64,000 nt of DNA, from positions 32,200 through 96,199 of the IMG/VR virus record IMGVR_UViG_3300031715_000002; one strand, 5' to 3'. This document shows positions 15,219 through 23,345 of the stretch, in pieces; the stretch's first letter is position 1; each line of letters opens with the position of its first letter. The notes beneath the pieces are model-generated. The model saw only the letters and a list, made by a program, of their open reading frames with translations. It had not been told where the DNA came from and did not search any database. The translations under genes were made by a program, and so were the position numbers. Origin of the DNA: a virus.

Positions 15219-15410
15219 TCACGGCGCCACCTCCAGGAAATCCGCATGGAACTCCTCTGAGCGCTCCCTGCCATCAATCCGCACCGTTACCAACTCATTC
15301 CGCTGGCCAACCACGATAGCTCGCGTGAAGCGCTGGTCTACGAGCTTCTCTCTGGCCTCGTGGCTGAGCACGACGTGCTGGCGTGGACGGAAGCGCTTGG
15401 GAGGAGTCAT
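15219..15410 (-). CDS. Small beta-rich protein
   Basis: A 63-residue protein from ATG 15410 (MTPPKRFRPRQHVVLS...). The longer frame to 15527 is antisense-like and lies inside the next gene. The strand pattern (QHVVLSHEA, TRAIVVGQRNELVTVRIDG) suggests a small SH3-like barrel. The gene follows the DUF2303 gene by five bases. Function unknown. Confidence 0.55.
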   Translation of the reverse strand: MTPPKRFRPRQHVVLSHEAREKLVDQRFTRAIVVGQRNELVTVRIDGRERSEEFHADFLEVAP

Positions 15411-15415
15411 GGAGT

Positions 15416-16255
15416 TTACGCAGGCGTGCCGTTCAGGATTGTGGTTTCGGTTGCTGCGGCAATCTGATTCACGATGGCCCTGAAGGCATCCCGTTCGATG
15501 TTGGCCGCGCGCCAGAGGTCGTACCACATGGCCAGTTTACCGGCCGCCAAGCGCCACCGGAGCCGCGCTACCACCTTGACCGGATCGCCGCCCTGGTAGA
15601 TCGGTATCTGGATGGTGAACGTCTCCGGCACGGCAAACTCACCCGCCGCGCCGCAGACGCCCTTGACCATCTCGTTGTAGCGGAACTTGATGCCCGCGTT
15701 GGTGCGGACGGCCGACTCGCAGTTGATTTCACCCGAGGCCACGATGGTCCGGGCGATCTCCAACATGGTGGCGGGCGCCGGGTCCACGATGTCTGGCGAG
15801 TTGTCTTCGATGAACTGAGCGAAGACATCCTGGGCCACCTGCTTGCCGTCCTGGCTAGTCCTCCACAGAATCCACTCATCCGATTTGCGGAGCGCGATTT
15901 CTATGGTGTGCTGGCACCAGCGCGGGACGGCCACACCGTATTCGTCTCCCAGGCCCTCATGGTAATCCAGCACCGCCTTGATCTGGCCGCTCTTTTCGTC
16001 CGCGAAGATACGGGAATCTCCATCGCTGAAATCGCCGAAGTACTTCACGAACGACAGCGCGTCGTGAAACTTCACATTGGCTTTGATGCGCGGGGGCCGC
16101 TCGCGCAGTTGCTCGTTGACGGGCAATTGGACCACAGAGTAGCCTAGCGGCGCGAGAACACTCGGAACACCCCCATCGAGCGATGAGGTAAACGTTTCCC
16201 CGGCGCGCGCCAGCGCCGCAATCTCTTGAATCGCTTCTTTGGTGATGTCAGCCAC
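15416..16255 (-). CDS. DUF2303 (YfdQ-like) family protein
   Basis: A 279-residue protein starting at GTG 16255 with AGGAG upstream. The pattern DALSFVKYFGDFSDGDSRIFADEKSGQIKAVLDYHE and WRTSQDGKQVAQDVFAQFIEDNSPDI is characteristic of DUF2303, the family of YfdQ in the E. coli CPS-53 prophage. The family is frequent in phage early regions beside recombination genes; its biochemistry is unknown. It overlaps the upstream 111-residue gene by eight bases. Confidence 0.85.
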   Translation of the reverse strand: MADITKEAIQEIAALARAGETFTSSLDGGVPSVLAPLGYSVVQLPVNEQLRERPPRIKANVKFHDALSFVKYFGDFSDGDSRIFADEKSGQIKAVLDYHEGLGDEYGVAVPRWCQHTIEIALRKSDEWILWRTSQDGKQVAQDVFAQFIEDNSPDIVDPAPATMLEIARTIVASGEINCESAVRTNAGIKFRYNEMVKGVCGAAGEFAVPETFTIQIPIYQGGDPVKVVARLRWRLAAGKLAMWYDLWRAANIERDAFRAIVNQIAAATETTILNGTPA

Positions 16256-16583
16256 GTGGTTCTCCTACGGAAGCACTCTTGCGGTCTGGCTCGAAGAGTT
16301 TCTGCTGGCGCGGGTCCTCGCGCGTCAGTGTGCCATCCTGAGCCAAGAAAAAGATGGAAGACCCGATGGAGAATTCTGGTTTCTTGACCTTGGAATCATA
16401 ATCGATCTTCATCTCAATCTGGCCGTCCTTCTGCTTTGATGGGCTAAGGGAAAACTTGATCGACATCTCCCCTTTCATATTGGTTTCCGCCACGGCCTCT
16501 ACCAACTCGGTGAATTTCCGGCTGATATCGATGGCCACATTACCGTCTCGCATCTCGGCTAAAACAGACAGAATGTCTGTCAT
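16248..16583 (-). CDS. Conserved phage protein upstream of DUF2303
   Basis: A 111-residue protein. The central part EMSIKFSLSPSKQKDGQIEMKIDYDSKVKKPE is beta-rich and charged; the N-terminus is a helix. Small genes of this kind often precede DUF2303 in phages. It has a GGAGGA ribosome site and overlaps the next gene by eight bases. No function can be given. Confidence 0.6.
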   Translation of the reverse strand: MTDILSVLAEMRDGNVAIDISRKFTELVEAVAETNMKGEMSIKFSLSPSKQKDGQIEMKIDYDSKVKKPEFSIGSSIFFLAQDGTLTREDPRQQKLFEPDRKSASVGEPRG

Positions 16584-16597
16584 TGTTTCCTCCTAAC

Positions 16598-17134
16598 CTA
16601 CTCCTGCTCCTTCAGCCACAACTCGAAGGCCTCTTCCAGCACCTGCTCCTGAGTGATCTTGCGGTAATCAAGGACCGCCTGAATCCGCGCTACGAAGGCC
16701 AGAGGGACCACGGCCAAACTCATATCTATGGTCGCCAAGCGTAGGGATGCTGGCCGCCCCGTGCGCCTGGGCTTCGGCGGATTAGCGCGGAAAGCCTCAA
16801 CCTCTACACGCTGGAAGATGTACTCTTGTCCACGAGCGTGCTTACGCCACGATGGCGTGAGTTTGCCAATGCGCACCATGCGACGAATCGTTCCATCGGA
16901 TATATCGAGGTACTCCGCCGCCTCACGCACCGTCATCACCGGGCTTGGGCTCGGCTCCTGATGGCTCATAGCCTCGAATCCTACGCCCCATTCCGGTGCA
17001 TCGGTCGGCAAACTCTCCATGGCCTTAGCGATTTCCTCGCGGGTTAGCCCGTTCATCCGGACGGCGAACTCTTGCTGCGTCATCCCTAAATCTCCATTCC
17101 GTGCCATCGGTGCCTTAGCCGTAGCAGTCATCAT
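16598..17134 (-). CDS. Helix-turn-helix DNA-binding protein
   Basis: A 178-residue protein with a central excisionase/MerR-type helix-turn-helix (about 66-116): MTVREAAEYLDISDGTIRRM then IGKLTPSWRKHARGQEYIF and a final VEAF. A basic linker (PPKPRRTGRPAS) follows, then a C-terminal helical domain (AVLDYRKITQEQVLEEAFELWL). The shape fits a transcription regulator of the early operon or a DNA-binding recombination accessory. Two ATGs sit at the start. Confidence 0.7.
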   Translation of the reverse strand: MMTATAKAPMARNGDLGMTQQEFAVRMNGLTREEIAKAMESLPTDAPEWGVGFEAMSHQEPSPSPVMTVREAAEYLDISDGTIRRMVRIGKLTPSWRKHARGQEYIFQRVEVEAFRANPPKPRRTGRPASLRLATIDMSLAVVPLAFVARIQAVLDYRKITQEQVLEEAFELWLKEQE

Positions 17135-17137
17135 GGG

Positions 17138-17617
17138 TTACCATTCCTCGAATCTCAAATCAGGGTACTTCGCCATGAACCACTTTGCCTTGATCCTGTA
17201 AGCATCTGGGCGAAATCCCTTGGCGTCCACGACCACCGTTTCACCGGTGGCTATTTCCTTGTACCGGAAGTCTGCAATATAGTACACCGGGCGCACGTGC
17301 TTTCCCCACTTCGTATCGAAGGAATCTTGAAGTGCAAAACGCGGCTGCACCTGGAGAGCGACAATGTGGCCGCACCGTTCCATGGCCAGCAGTTTTTGAT
17401 ACGCTTCCGCTTCTCGGATGCTCTGGAATACCGCACCGCCACTCATCCTGTAGGCCAGCACTTCTTTCCGGTTCTCAAATACCTGTCCCTCGGCAGAGAC
17501 GAACTTGTTGCCGTATTTCTCACGCTTCGGCAGAGCGGTGGCCGTGGTCTTTATGACATCAGGTTGCTTGAGCCTATCGAAGTGGGCCAGCACGTCTGAT
17601 TCTGTCCAGCCACTCAT
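17138..17617 (-). CDS. DUF1064 nuclease-fold protein
   Basis: A 159-residue protein. The block LQVQPRFALQD, then YYIADFRYKE, VVVDAKG and YRIKAKWFMAKYP matches DUF1064, a PD-(D/E)xK nuclease-fold family of phages that is often annotated as an endonuclease or Holliday-junction-resolving enzyme. The catalytic set is D in ADF, then E and DAK in VVDAK. It probably trims or resolves recombination and replication intermediates. Coupled by ATGA to the tiny upstream gene. Confidence 0.85.
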   Translation of the reverse strand: MSGWTESDVLAHFDRLKQPDVIKTTATALPKREKYGNKFVSAEGQVFENRKEVLAYRMSGGAVFQSIREAEAYQKLLAMERCGHIVALQVQPRFALQDSFDTKWGKHVRPVYYIADFRYKEIATGETVVVDAKGFRPDAYRIKAKWFMAKYPDLRFEEW

Positions 17618-17685
17618 TTCCGTCTCTTCCCCGCAGCAATTAGAGCGCCCTTTTTAACTGCTTCGAGTGCTTGTCCAAAGTTCAT
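17614..17685 (-). CDS. 23-residue peptide resembling the N-terminus of DUF2829 (Tad2-like)
   Basis: The frame starts at ATG 17685, in an ATGA overlap with the gene upstream, and stops at 17614 in an ATGA overlap with the nuclease gene. Its first residues MNFGQALEAVKKG match the typical start of DUF2829, the family of the Thoeris anti-defence protein Tad2, but the rest of that domain (WNGK and beyond) is absent. It is either a degraded remnant kept for translational coupling or a true micropeptide. The family similarity is from memory and short. Confidence 0.45.
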   Translation of the reverse strand: MNFGQALEAVKKGALIAAGKRRK

Positions 17686-18125
17686 ATTTTTACCCCCATC
17701 AACGCCAACTCCACCAGTGGCTCCCGGTGGTCACACTGCCCCACAGCCCGGCACACGGCACATGGCCGCTTGTAGGCAATCGCCAGCAGAGTCTTAACCC
17801 GGTTGGCCTGTAAAACGGCAGGAAGCGGGCTTTCCGTTCTCTCTGTGGGCATTGGGCGCGGCTTAGGCTCCTCCAATACCACCGGAGGGCCTACCGCGGC
17901 CTGGTGACAGTGGTAATGTACTACCGAGTGATCTATCCGCAGCGCTTCACTGGTGTCCCGCTGAGACAACCCCATGCTGCGTAACTGCTGGCACGCATCG
18001 CGGCGGGCGCGGGTGACTCTGCGCGAGCGTGCCCCTTGCAATATCGCGGATGGCAGCACGTTGTTGCGCCTGGCAACTGCGGCGATGATGCGCTCAACGC
18101 GGGACCGGGAAAGGCGGGTGGTCAT
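17682..18125 (-). CDS. Stand-alone DnaA domain IV-like DNA-binding protein
   Basis: A protein of 147 residues from ATG 18125. Residues about 8-70 follow the DnaA C-terminal domain: VERIIAAVARRNNVLPSAIL, then ARSRRVTRARRDACQQLRSM, and the signature-like IDHSVVHYH (DnaA: DHSTVLHA). There is no AAA+ ATPase part. The C-terminus has a CAVCRAVGQCDH metal-like site. It could bind DnaA boxes of phage or host to regulate replication or transcription. Overlaps both neighbours by ATGA. Confidence 0.75.
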   Translation of the reverse strand: MTTRLSRSRVERIIAAVARRNNVLPSAILQGARSRRVTRARRDACQQLRSMGLSQRDTSEALRIDHSVVHYHCHQAAVGPPVVLEEPKPRPMPTERTESPLPAVLQANRVKTLLAIAYKRPCAVCRAVGQCDHREPLVELALMGVKI

Positions 18126-18736
18126 TGTGCCGCTACCTCCGCTGTAGGTGCTTTGCGGGTGGCGGCATCGTATTGCTGAATACCCCAGACGATTGCATAG
18201 AGGCACCACAATAAGTGATAGGCGTACTCTTTTCCGTCTGGCAACTCGCAAGTGTCAAACTGAAACCCATCGTGCTTGAAGTCCCGAGCCGCTATCAGCA
18301 GATCTAGCTTACAGTCTTGGCAAAGCACCTCATCCCGTAGCGCTTCCATGACAGATTGCAACCGATCTCCTTCAAGGTCATAGTATTCAGTTAACTGGGC
18401 AACGAGGCGCTGCTTAAATAATTCCTCGGAGAATACCTTAGCCCCGTCCCTGCCGCCGTGCGTTCCATGCTGAAGTTTTTCAGCCCAATAGCTCGCATTG
18501 ATGCGCAGTTTGGAATCGCGGAAGAATGAGAACATGTCTGGCAATCGCGCGAATGTCCAGCACCCCATGTCGGCTGCGATTGTGAGAAACCCAGGCCACG
18601 TCACAAGATCGAACCACATATTCCAGTGATTGTCTGGACGCTTAAACTTGATGTGCCGATAAATCCCGCTATCGAGCAAAATGTTGATCTTGTGATCCCG
18701 AACATCGCGCAGGAAATCTTCAGGGGTTATGCTCAT
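18122..18736 (-). CDS. Conserved phage protein of unknown function
   Basis: A 204-residue protein: ITPEDFLRDVRDHKINILLDSGIYRHIKF then WFDLVTWPGFLTIAADMGCWTFARLPDMFSFFR. This block recurs in many phage early regions as an unnamed protein. The C-terminal part holds a cysteine pair (CQDC) and a tryptophan-rich helix. Overlaps both neighbours by four bases. Biochemical role unknown. Confidence 0.7.
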   Translation of the reverse strand: MSITPEDFLRDVRDHKINILLDSGIYRHIKFKRPDNHWNMWFDLVTWPGFLTIAADMGCWTFARLPDMFSFFRDSKLRINASYWAEKLQHGTHGGRDGAKVFSEELFKQRLVAQLTEYYDLEGDRLQSVMEALRDEVLCQDCKLDLLIAARDFKHDGFQFDTCELPDGKEYAYHLLWCLYAIVWGIQQYDAATRKAPTAEVAAQ

Positions 18737-19302
18737 CGCGCAACCTCTTTCTCAGGCGACAATGCCGGATTAGAACAAATCAATCTGATGTGATGCCAGT
18801 ATTCCGCTGTAAGCCAATGGAAGCGCTGCGCGCTGTACCGACGAATGTCCAGCATTCCCAAATGGCCGTCCGAGGCAAAACCCTCAACCGCTCCAACCAC
18901 TTCGGCCCCCGGTAGCATTTGTGCTGTGGGATCATGAATCAGGTGCATCCATGCTATTCCAGAGACCAGAATCAATTTGGAGCACTCCAGGCAGGATGGA
19001 GCCATACTCGCGCAAGGCTTGTTGTCCCTCATCTTCACGTGCAACATCCATGATCCTGCTAGGCGTTCGAGAGCGGCGATTATTGCCGCCTGTTCAGCAT
19101 GAATCGCCGTTTTTCCACAGTTCCGTTTACATCGGTCGCTGCCATCACACTCAAACGGCCCTGGCTGATGATTGTACCCATGGGAGATGAACCGATTATC
19201 AGCGGAGGCAATGACCACTCCACGCTTGCTTTGACATGGCGAGTACGCCGCCGTTGAGAGAGCATACGGGACCCAAGAAGCAATTTGGGATTCGGTACTC
19301 AT
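18733..19302 (-). CDS. dCMP deaminase-like zinc enzyme
   Basis: A protein of 189 residues from ATG 19302. The cytidine and deoxycytidylate deaminase motif is visible as IHAEQAAI (zinc His and catalytic Glu) and APSCLECSKLI (PxxCxxC zinc cysteines). An extra cysteine patch, ECDGSDRCKRNC, precedes it as in ComEB-type dCMP deaminases. The enzyme would convert dCMP to dUMP and feed thymidylate synthesis, or act on a modified base. Its last codons (SPEKEVAR) also provide the AGAAAGAGG ribosome site for the next gene. Confidence 0.8.
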   Translation of the reverse strand: MSTESQIASWVPYALSTAAYSPCQSKRGVVIASADNRFISHGYNHQPGPFECDGSDRCKRNCGKTAIHAEQAAIIAALERLAGSWMLHVKMRDNKPCASMAPSCLECSKLILVSGIAWMHLIHDPTAQMLPGAEVVGAVEGFASDGHLGMLDIRRYSAQRFHWLTAEYWHHIRLICSNPALSPEKEVAR

Positions 19303-19676
19303 TTCGCCGCCTCTTTCTCCGGCGACCACAGCGCCTCTTGCGGCTCATCGCCATTGCAGGCGCGACCGTCGCTCAATCTCTCTCCCCAGATCCAACGATT
19401 AACGTACCAGACAAATGCTATCGCCGCATCGCCAGCGTGGCCGGTGGCTTCATCAATTGCGGCTTCCAACCCGTTGCGCGGCGGCACATGGCCAGTCTCT
19501 TTGCTGAACTGCGCAACAATATCAGCATCCTGCGCGGCGAAGTTCAGGCAACCGTACCACGCGGGCAACACGATCTCACTAGTTGGCATCAGCGCGTGAA
19601 TGCGCTCTTGCACAGAGGCAACGGATTGCTTCGTGATGCGCCTTGGCGCACCAATGGCTTTTGACTTTTCCTTCAC
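19299..19676 (-). CDS. Hypothetical protein, first gene of the left early operon
   Basis: A 125-residue protein starting at GTG 19676. The N-terminus is basic (KEKSKAIGAPRRITKQS); the middle has two helices (AAIDEATGHAGDAAIAFVWYVNRWIWG). Its C-terminal codons, like those of its neighbour, spell SPEKEAAK and carry the ribosome site for the following gene. It is the first gene after the strong promoter at 19.8 kb. No family recognised. Confidence 0.6.
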   Translation of the reverse strand: MKEKSKAIGAPRRITKQSVASVQERIHALMPTSEIVLPAWYGCLNFAAQDADIVAQFSKETGHVPPRNGLEAAIDEATGHAGDAAIAFVWYVNRWIWGERLSDGRACNGDEPQEALWSPEKEAAK

Positions 19677-19804
19677 TGGCTTCCCTCGGCCTCTCGATAA
19701 ACCGCGAGAGGGGCGGGTCGGAGGCCGAGGAAGGCGTTAAGCGATCCCTACCCCTCGTCCCGCAGTTTCACAACACCCAACGTGGCCTACGCTGGATATC
19801 GTGA

Positions 19805-19833
19805 ATAGTATTACGAATCCATTGTTAAGTCAA
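19805..19833 (-). promoter_or_regulatory. Near-consensus promoter of the leftward early operon
   Basis: On the minus strand TTGACT (19833-19828) and TACTAT (19810-19805) are 17 bases apart. The leader of about 120 bases to GTG 19676 contains a 7-pair hairpin, CCTCTCG and CGAGAGG (about 19686-19707), that could attenuate or stabilise the message. It should drive the genes from 19.7 kb down toward 10.6 kb. The upstream ISL3 remnant begins within about 200 bases. Confidence 0.75.
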
Positions 19834-20019
19834 TAACAAATTTCACAGTGTTGGCTAAGCCCCTGTACCCTTTGGCCAGCGGCGTTGCGGTTCCAACTCC
19901 ACGGCCTTTGTCGTCTGCCGTTTCACTGGCTGTGGCGGGTTGTCCAGCAGGGACAAGAGGGCCTTCATCTTTGCGCGCATCCGTGGGTAGTGGGCTACTT
20001 TCGATTCCCGGCAGCTTGA

Positions 20020-21024
20020 GCGGCTCGCCGTCTCCGTGAGTACGTCCAGCGCCGATCTCTGGAGCGGACCTTTACGGAAGTTGGCGTCGATATTGGCGTG
20101 GACGAGAAGACCATCCGTAACATCTTCAACGAATACGTTGCGGATCTCGATGCAAAGTATTGGCCGCTCACGCCGAACTGGATTGGCATTGACGAACTGT
20201 TTCTCGTCCGCAAGCCCCGCTGCATCTTCACGAACGTCCAGCAACGCACCATCATGGACCTGTTGCCCAATCGAGATCAGGCCAGCGTTTTGAAGTGGCT
20301 CATGCGGCGACAACTGCGAGAACTGGTGGAAGTTGTCACGATGGATATGTGGCGACCCTACCGGAACGCTGCGCTCGAAGCGATGCCGAACGCCGTGGTG
20401 GTCGTTGACAAATTCCACGTTGTCAAAATGGCGAACCATGCTCTCGATTCCATCCGCAAAGGTCTTCGAGACGGCATGGACCTGAAGGAACGCCGGAAGC
20501 TCCTGAGAAGCCGCCACTTGATCCTTCGCCGCCGCAAGGATCTCAGCGACAAAGACTACGCAGCGATGGAAGAGTGGACGAACGCCATTCCCGCACTGTT
20601 CGCCGCCTACCAAGCCAAAGAGGACTTCTTCGACATCTATGAGTGCAAATCGAAGGTCGAAGCGATGGAACTCTACGACACCTGGAAGGCTTGCCTGGAC
20701 AAGCGAACCGCCGCTGCCTTCTTCGAGTTGATCCGAGCCGTGGATAATTGGCGTCCCGAAATCTTCAACTACTTCGATTTTCCAGGGGCCACCAATGCGT
20801 ACACGGAGGCCGCTAACGGCATGGCGAAGGTCGCCAATAGATTGGGCCGGGGATACTCGTTTGAGGCCATCAGAGCCAAGGTATTGTTCGGACAGGCCAA
20901 GCATATCAAGCGCCCCAAATTCGGAGAAACAGCGCTGGAAAGCGCTGACACCTACGGTGTGTCCCTGCCAAGTTTGATCGAGATGTTGGACGCAAATCAT
21001 TCAGACACACTCAATTCCGAATAG
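20020..21024 (+). pseudogene. ISL3-family transposase remnant (copy 2), 5' truncated
   Basis: The frame is open from after a stop at 20017-20019: RRLREYVQRRSLERTFTEV, then VGVDEKTIRNIF-like, GIDELFLVRKPRC (first Asp), VVVDKFHVVKMANH (second Asp), and the C-terminal ATNAYTEAANGMAKVANR with the catalytic Glu, ending at TAG 21024 inside the element's right end. The first 85 or so residues, including the zinc finger, are missing, so it is not functional. An inverted-repeat end (21006-21026) overlaps the stop codon. Related to but clearly distinct from copy 1. Confidence 0.85.
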
Positions 21025-21026
21025 CC
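21006..21026. repeat. ISL3 right terminal inverted repeat
   Basis: cacactcaattccgaatagcc ends the element directly after the transposase stop codon. Its last 16 bases differ at one position from the end at 9388-9403. The partner left end is not found at 19.84-20.0 kb, so the left part of the element has been lost. Confidence 0.65.
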
Positions 21027-21419
21027 GATCTGCGGATTCTTCGGAATCGACACCTCCCCGATCCACTCGAAGCCGCCCGCCTCGAACAGATCCACCACCG
21101 CCCCCCGGAAGTCCCGCCGCCCCATGTACCCGTGCTGATTCTTGTACCGAAGGAGCTGCTGGATGTGAATGCACACGTTCCGCCCCGGCTTCATCACCCG
21201 CAGCAGTTGGTGGATGAAGAACCGCATATGCAGCCCGAACTGCGACCCCCGCATATCCACCCCGTCCGGGTTGTTCCCGATATCCTCCGGCTTCCCCGAG
21301 TACATAAAGAGCGCCCCGAACGGGATCGAACTCACCGTCAGGTCGATACTCTCCGGCTCCAGGTGCCCGAACATCGCCGGAATATTGTCCTCGTTCCAGA
21401 TCTGAGCGTTAATCCCCAC
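21027..21419 (-). pseudogene. DNA methyltransferase 5' fragment cut by the ISL3 element
   Basis: From GTG 21419 (GGAGG six bases upstream, within the end of the sulfurtransferase gene) the frame reads MGINAQIWNEDNIPAMFG, then DLTVSSIPFGALFMYSG in the place of the catalytic (D/N)PPY loop, and FFIHQLLRVMKPGRNVCIHI. This matches a phage N4/N6 methyltransferase subfamily. After SIPKNPQI the reading enters the transposon end and stops at 20997, so the C-terminal half is lost and is not found on the other side. It probably formed an operon with the sulfurtransferase. Confidence 0.75.
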
Positions 21420-22599
21420 AGACATCCTCCAGGAATGGCTGTACCACGCCATCCGCAAACATCGGCTCCAACACTGCATCCCCCGCCGGTTCGGTACCAT
21501 CCCACCCGCGCGGCCACGTATTCGCCTCAGTCAACTCACGAATCCGGGCTTCCTCCTCAGGGTTAATGAGGTCGATCTTCGGCTGCCCGACTTGCTCTGC
21601 TGCGTCGTTAATCTCCCCCTGCACACCCAGCACAGTAGACAACCCGAACTCGCGTGCCTCCATCGTCAACGGCCCGACCCTCTGCTGGTTTTGCGACAGC
21701 GTGCCATCCTTCCGCCGCTCGCCGCCCGCCTTACGGATGCGATGGGCGTGGTTGAAAGTCAGCTCCTCGTAGAGCGGCTTAAGCCGAAGAAGCGGGGCTA
21801 GGTAAGACCATTCCGGCCGCTCTACTACGCCGCGCAATGCCTTGTCTTGACTCGCCAGCGGACAACCGATACATCCGGTCCGTGCGTTGATCTCCACGGC
21901 CTCATCGCCGCCGTAGACGTTCGCCACCATCCGCGTCGGGTATTCGTGCTCCCCGAACATTAGCCAATCCCACACGTGGCATACGCGCCAGTGAAGCAAC
22001 GGAGCCAAGGTATCCGCCACCGCCTCCGGAGTCGCCTCCTGGAACCATCCCTGCCCGCACTCCGCCCCATCCCGCGAGCAACTCATGATAATCCTGCTGT
22101 CGCGCGCCGCAGATTCCCCTAGCCGGACCCCCGTGAGCATCAGGAGCTTCTCGCCGGCGGTTTCCCGGAGTTCCTTGAGCGCGTTCAACATCGGCTCGAT
22201 CTTGATCTGGCTGGTACACCAGCGAAATCGGTTCTTCGGCGGGGGAACCCCGCGGCCGAACATGTACACGAAGTAACGGTCGTCCATCGCCGGTAGAACC
22301 ACCCGCGCGCTAAAGCCCTTGCTCCGCAACTTCTCCATCATCCGCATCGCGGATACCTGGAGCGGTGGTATCTCCATCCGGGTGTCCGCATAAAGGATCG
22401 TCAGCGACTCCGGCCGTGGAATCACGCCACTCTCGATCAGGTGCGCGACAATCGTCACCGTCGCACTGGAGTCTTTCCCTCCGCTGTAAGCGATGGCCCA
22501 ATGCTTGAACCGCGGAGCGTACGCCCTCAGCGACTCCACCGTTAACTCGATGGATTTCGGTAGTGTCAGTCGCTCCGACTCGAAGAGATTTGCGTTCAT
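21409..22599 (-). CDS. DndC/CysH-like sulfurtransferase (PP-loop ATPase family)
   Basis: A 396-residue protein with the PP-loop IAYSGGKDSSA (about 35-46), the nucleotide-binding site of the PAPS-reductase and adenine-nucleotide-hydrolase superfamily. Conserved cysteines follow: FRWCTSQIK (Cys 128), SCSRDGAECGQGW and GCIGCPLASQD, an arrangement like DndC, which uses an iron-sulfur cluster to put sulfur into DNA backbones. CysH-type assimilatory reductases are the alternative. No other Dnd genes are seen, but a DNA methyltransferase fragment follows directly, so DNA modification or protection is a reasonable inference. Confidence 0.8.
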   Translation of the reverse strand: MNANLFESERLTLPKSIELTVESLRAYAPRFKHWAIAYSGGKDSSATVTIVAHLIESGVIPRPESLTILYADTRMEIPPLQVSAMRMMEKLRSKGFSARVVLPAMDDRYFVYMFGRGVPPPKNRFRWCTSQIKIEPMLNALKELRETAGEKLLMLTGVRLGESAARDSRIIMSCSRDGAECGQGWFQEATPEAVADTLAPLLHWRVCHVWDWLMFGEHEYPTRMVANVYGGDEAVEINARTGCIGCPLASQDKALRGVVERPEWSYLAPLLRLKPLYEELTFNHAHRIRKAGGERRKDGTLSQNQQRVGPLTMEAREFGLSTVLGVQGEINDAAEQVGQPKIDLINPEEEARIRELTEANTWPRGWDGTEPAGDAVLEPMFADGVVQPFLEDVCGD

Positions 22600-22808
22600 G
22601 CCGCCATCCCCTCCAGCGCTATCTTGTAATAGCGCTCCTGCTCCTCCGCGTCCGCCTCGAAGTTCCCCGCCTTGCGCAGGATATTCTCCAGGATCGGCCC
22701 CTCCAGCTCCACGATGAACGGAATATGAATCCGCACCTCCAAATGGTTATGGATGGCGTAGCCCATCATCAGTACGAATGCCACGATCACAACAGCAACC
22801 ATCATCAT
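22596..22808 (-). CDS. Small membrane protein
   Basis: A 70-residue protein with an N-terminal membrane helix (MMMVAVVIVAFVLMMGYAI) and a charged soluble tail (EDADAEEQERYYK-like, helical). It overlaps the sulfurtransferase gene by ATGA and the upstream gene by ATGA. No family recognised. Confidence 0.55.
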   Translation of the reverse strand: MMMVAVVIVAFVLMMGYAIHNHLEVRIHIPFIVELEGPILENILRKAGNFEADAEEQERYYKIALEGMAA

Positions 22809-22963
22809 TGCTTGCCTCCAGGCGGTATCAACCGCTCGCCTATCTCATCTGGCCTGTACCCGTGACTACGCAGTCCACAGCGTAGCCAATGCGTGCCGTT
22901 CCATTCGGCCACTTCCCAATCCTCCACGAAGCGGACCCAGTAGAAGCCGTGGGCTGTCATCAT
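22805..22963 (-). CDS. Small tryptophan-rich protein
   Basis: A 52-residue gene that starts at ATG ATG 22963 and ends in an ATGA overlap with the membrane-protein gene. The product (MMTAHGFYWVRFVEDW, then VAEWNGTHWLRCG and YRPDEIGERLIPP) fits a family of small phage proteins with paired tryptophans. Coupling on both ends supports expression. Function unknown. Confidence 0.6.
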   Translation of the reverse strand: MMTAHGFYWVRFVEDWEVAEWNGTHWLRCGLRSHGYRPDEIGERLIPPGGKQ

Positions 22964-23160
22964 TCCTCGCTGTCCTGTGCTTCCAGAACGCCGATTTGCT
23001 GGCCGGCGATGAACTCGCGATGCTCTGCGGTGCCAGCCGGATACGGATTACTCTGATGCGATTTTAGTTCGGAACTGGGCCATTCTGCTTGCATGTAGGA
23101 ATAGTAAACCTGCTGGCGTGGGGTCATCGCCTTGAACTGCTTCAGTTTTACCGGACTCAT
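22960..23160 (-). CDS. Hypothetical protein
   Basis: A 66-residue protein, basic at its start (SPVKLKQFKAMTPRQQVYYSYMQAEW) and acidic at its end. It overlaps the next start by four bases and the upstream gene by four bases. No domain recognised. Confidence 0.55.
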   Translation of the reverse strand: MSPVKLKQFKAMTPRQQVYYSYMQAEWPSSELKSHQSNPYPAGTAEHREFIAGQQIGVLEAQDSEE

Positions 23161-23345
23161 AATTCCTCTTTCCGCTCTCGCAACGCCGTGATGATGCGGC
23201 TCGCCTCGGCAGTGGTCAATTCGTCCAGAAATCGGATGGTACGCCCCAACTCTTCGCTCATGAATGCCTTTCGCGCAGCGCGGTCGAACCCAAGATCGTT
23301 GAACAGGATCTCCAGATAGTTAATCTGTGGAGTCGTCGCATTCAT
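23157..23345 (-). CDS. Hypothetical protein
   Basis: A protein of 62 residues from ATG 23345 (NATTPQINYLEILFNDLGFD...), mostly helical: AARKAFMSEELGRTIRFLDELTTAEASRIITALRERK. This resembles the short helical substrate-like domain found in phage proteins that bind single-stranded DNA or other proteins, but no assignment is safe. It overlaps the zinc-ribbon gene by 26 bases. Confidence 0.55.
   Translation of the reverse strand: MNATTPQINYLEILFNDLGFDRAARKAFMSEELGRTIRFLDELTTAEASRIITALRERKEEL

Noticed and set aside
15383-16147. A 254-codon plus-strand frame
   Set aside because: Antisense to the DUF2303 gene, which has a recognised family signature.
19855-21000. A 381-codon minus-strand frame
   Set aside because: It is antisense to the ISL3 transposase over nearly all its length; the sense strand carries the DDE motifs. 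Only its last 40 residues lie outside and match nothing I know.
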